Shown in pieces: positions 63,062 through 64,000 of a stretch of 64,000 nt of DNA. Source of the DNA: Aphelenchoides besseyi. Its lineage: Eukaryota > Nematoda > Chromadorea > Rhabditida > Aphelenchoididae. The notes under the pieces were generated by a model, which had not been told where the DNA came from, made no database searches, and saw only the letters and a list, made by a program, of their open reading frames with translations. The stretch covers positions 2,480,001 through 2,544,000 of the forward strand of contig JAMPIQ010000001.1 of assembly GCA_024699855.1 (NCBI GenBank), given 5' to 3'. Each line of letters opens with the position of its first letter. Position 1 is the first letter of the stretch. The position numbers and the translations under genes were made by a program.

Positions 63062-63499
63062 TTAACTTATTCTTATTGTTTAATTTTATATCTTGTTAAA
63101 ACCAATGTTTCTGATCGCCGTTGAGCTAATCGGCACACAAATTTTTTGTTTACATCGACCTCCTTCTCATTGTCAGTGTTCGCGATAAACAGTTTTTTTC
63201 GATGAAAGTGAAAGTAGATTTGCGAAAATGTTCGCTGACGATCATCGACAAATACCTTTGCGGCTTAAAGTGGTCAGAAAAAAAGAAGATGAAAGAGTCG
63301 CTTTTTGATAAGTTCGACGAATCATCCTGACGGGTCACTTTCAGCGGGGTGCTGAAATGGAGAAGCAAAATACGCGTCCGGGGCTTCGAATTTTGTGATT
63401 CGTAATCGCTTTTTCGCTCTCAATCGCTTCACCGCACCCACTTTTTTACTTTTAGTTACAAAATTGGCAACTTGTTTTTCTTTCAGACTGCTTGCCGAA
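63062..63499. other. Intergenic with trans-splice-like acceptor
   Basis: About 440 bp; TTTCTTTCAG at about 63486 precedes the next ATG by 13 nt. Confidence 0.5.
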
Positions 63500-64000
63500 A
63501 TGCAAGAGGACGAACGGGTGAGTTTGTTCGAAATTTTCGAGGTTCGGGCCTCGGGATTCAGCTCTGCCGAACTCTTGGCGATCATCTACTCAACATGCGA
63601 CTACTTACTTTCCATACAAGAACGAGGTCTTTTCTCTTCATCTTCCGTGTATATTAGCTATCATGGTAAAATCAAAGTGAGTCCTTGATATTGTTGCACT
63701 ACTTATGACTAGTGTTTTTAGATCGAATTCCTTAACGATGTTCCTTTCGAGTTCTTACCGCCAGAGATTCAATCAACTCCGACAACAAAGATCGTTGATA
63801 GTCAGGTTGTTTGGGTGTTGGGCGAAGTTGTTCGCGGTCTCAGTCAACCCGATTGTGCAGACGCGAACCTTTTTTCTTTGATCAACTTAATGACAGTCAG
63901 TCATGTCGAAACTCGACCAACAATCCAGTATCTACGTCAAATTGCAAAGAATCGAATTGCTAATCCCGAGTCCGTTCCGAATATGCTTTTGACTTTGTAC
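63500..64000 (+). CDS. KIND-domain protein, N-terminal part (gene continues past the window)
   Basis: Starts MQEDERVSLFEIFEVRASGF, then SSAELLAIIYSTCDYLL, an intron after 63675, KIEFLNDVPFEFLPPEIQST, SQVVWVLGEVVRGLS and later RPTIQYLRQIAKNRIANPES. This is the pattern of a KIND domain (kinase-like non-catalytic lobe). The VSL.E.LEVR start and the later layout resemble PTPN13/FRMPD2 more than Spire, but Spire and KNDC1 are not excluded. KIND is a protein-interaction module derived from a kinase C-lobe. The frame is open at the end of the window. Confidence 0.65.

Overview
The window looks like a chromosomal segment of a nematode. Introns are mostly 40-50 nt with GT..(T)TTCAG, TTTAG or TTAAG ends, many genes are preceded directly by an acceptor-like pyrimidine-AG as expected for spliced-leader trans-splicing, genes are tightly packed on both strands, and one SLC17 transporter and one PP1-like phosphatase are of nematode type. 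The small-subunit rRNA is strongly diverged, so I do not assign a clade. All gene models were read by eye from reading frames, splice signals and remembered family motifs; no search was run.

Region 1 (1-8.4 kb): the 3' end of a RhoGEF gene of the ARHGEF2/AKAP13/ARHGEF18 type (+), a small unrecognised minus-strand gene (about 2.4-3.1 kb), and an Iroquois TALE homeobox gene on the minus strand (5.3-8.4 kb) with introns far longer than those of its neighbours. Region 2 (8.4-18.3 kb): almost 10 kb with no convincing gene upstream of the Iroquois gene, probably its regulatory territory, with one possible 196-codon orphan ORF. Region 3 (18.3-32 kb): GOPC-like PDZ protein (-), PRELI/Slowmo protein (-), prefoldin subunit 1 (+), SLC17-type transporter (+), TAF5 WD40 protein lacking its usual N-terminal half (-), and UBAP2/Lingerer (-). 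Region 4 (32-47 kb, all +): beta-catenin, UTP4/Cirhin, a small 64-codon ORF, a CUB-CUB-LDLa membrane protein (NETO/SOL-2 type), a divergent PP1-like phosphatase, Derlin-1, ribosomal protein S21 and WDR47.

Region 5 (46.9-56 kb) holds one complete rRNA unit: 18S, ITS1, 5.8S, ITS2 and 28S, followed by two related hairpins and a T tract. It sits between ordinary single-copy genes. Region 6 (56.5-64 kb): an unrecognised multi-exon minus-strand gene, a gene predicted to fuse nicotinamide riboside kinase to molybdopterin synthase large subunit (MoaE/MOCS2B), PIG-L (-), SRRM1/SRm160 (+), and the start of a KIND-domain gene that runs off the end.

The most unusual points are the NRK-MoaE fusion, whose joining 41-nt intron contains the stop codon that would end a free kinase; the tandem 19-bp and 18-bp hairpins just after the 28S; the single genic rRNA unit with its diverged 18S; the N-terminally truncated TAF5; and a beta-catenin that keeps the C-terminal WFDTDL motif but lacks an N-terminal degron. 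Most genes are housekeeping and unrelated in function; the only likely shared transcription units are closely spaced same-strand pairs such as beta-catenin/UTP4 and UBAP2/TAF5.
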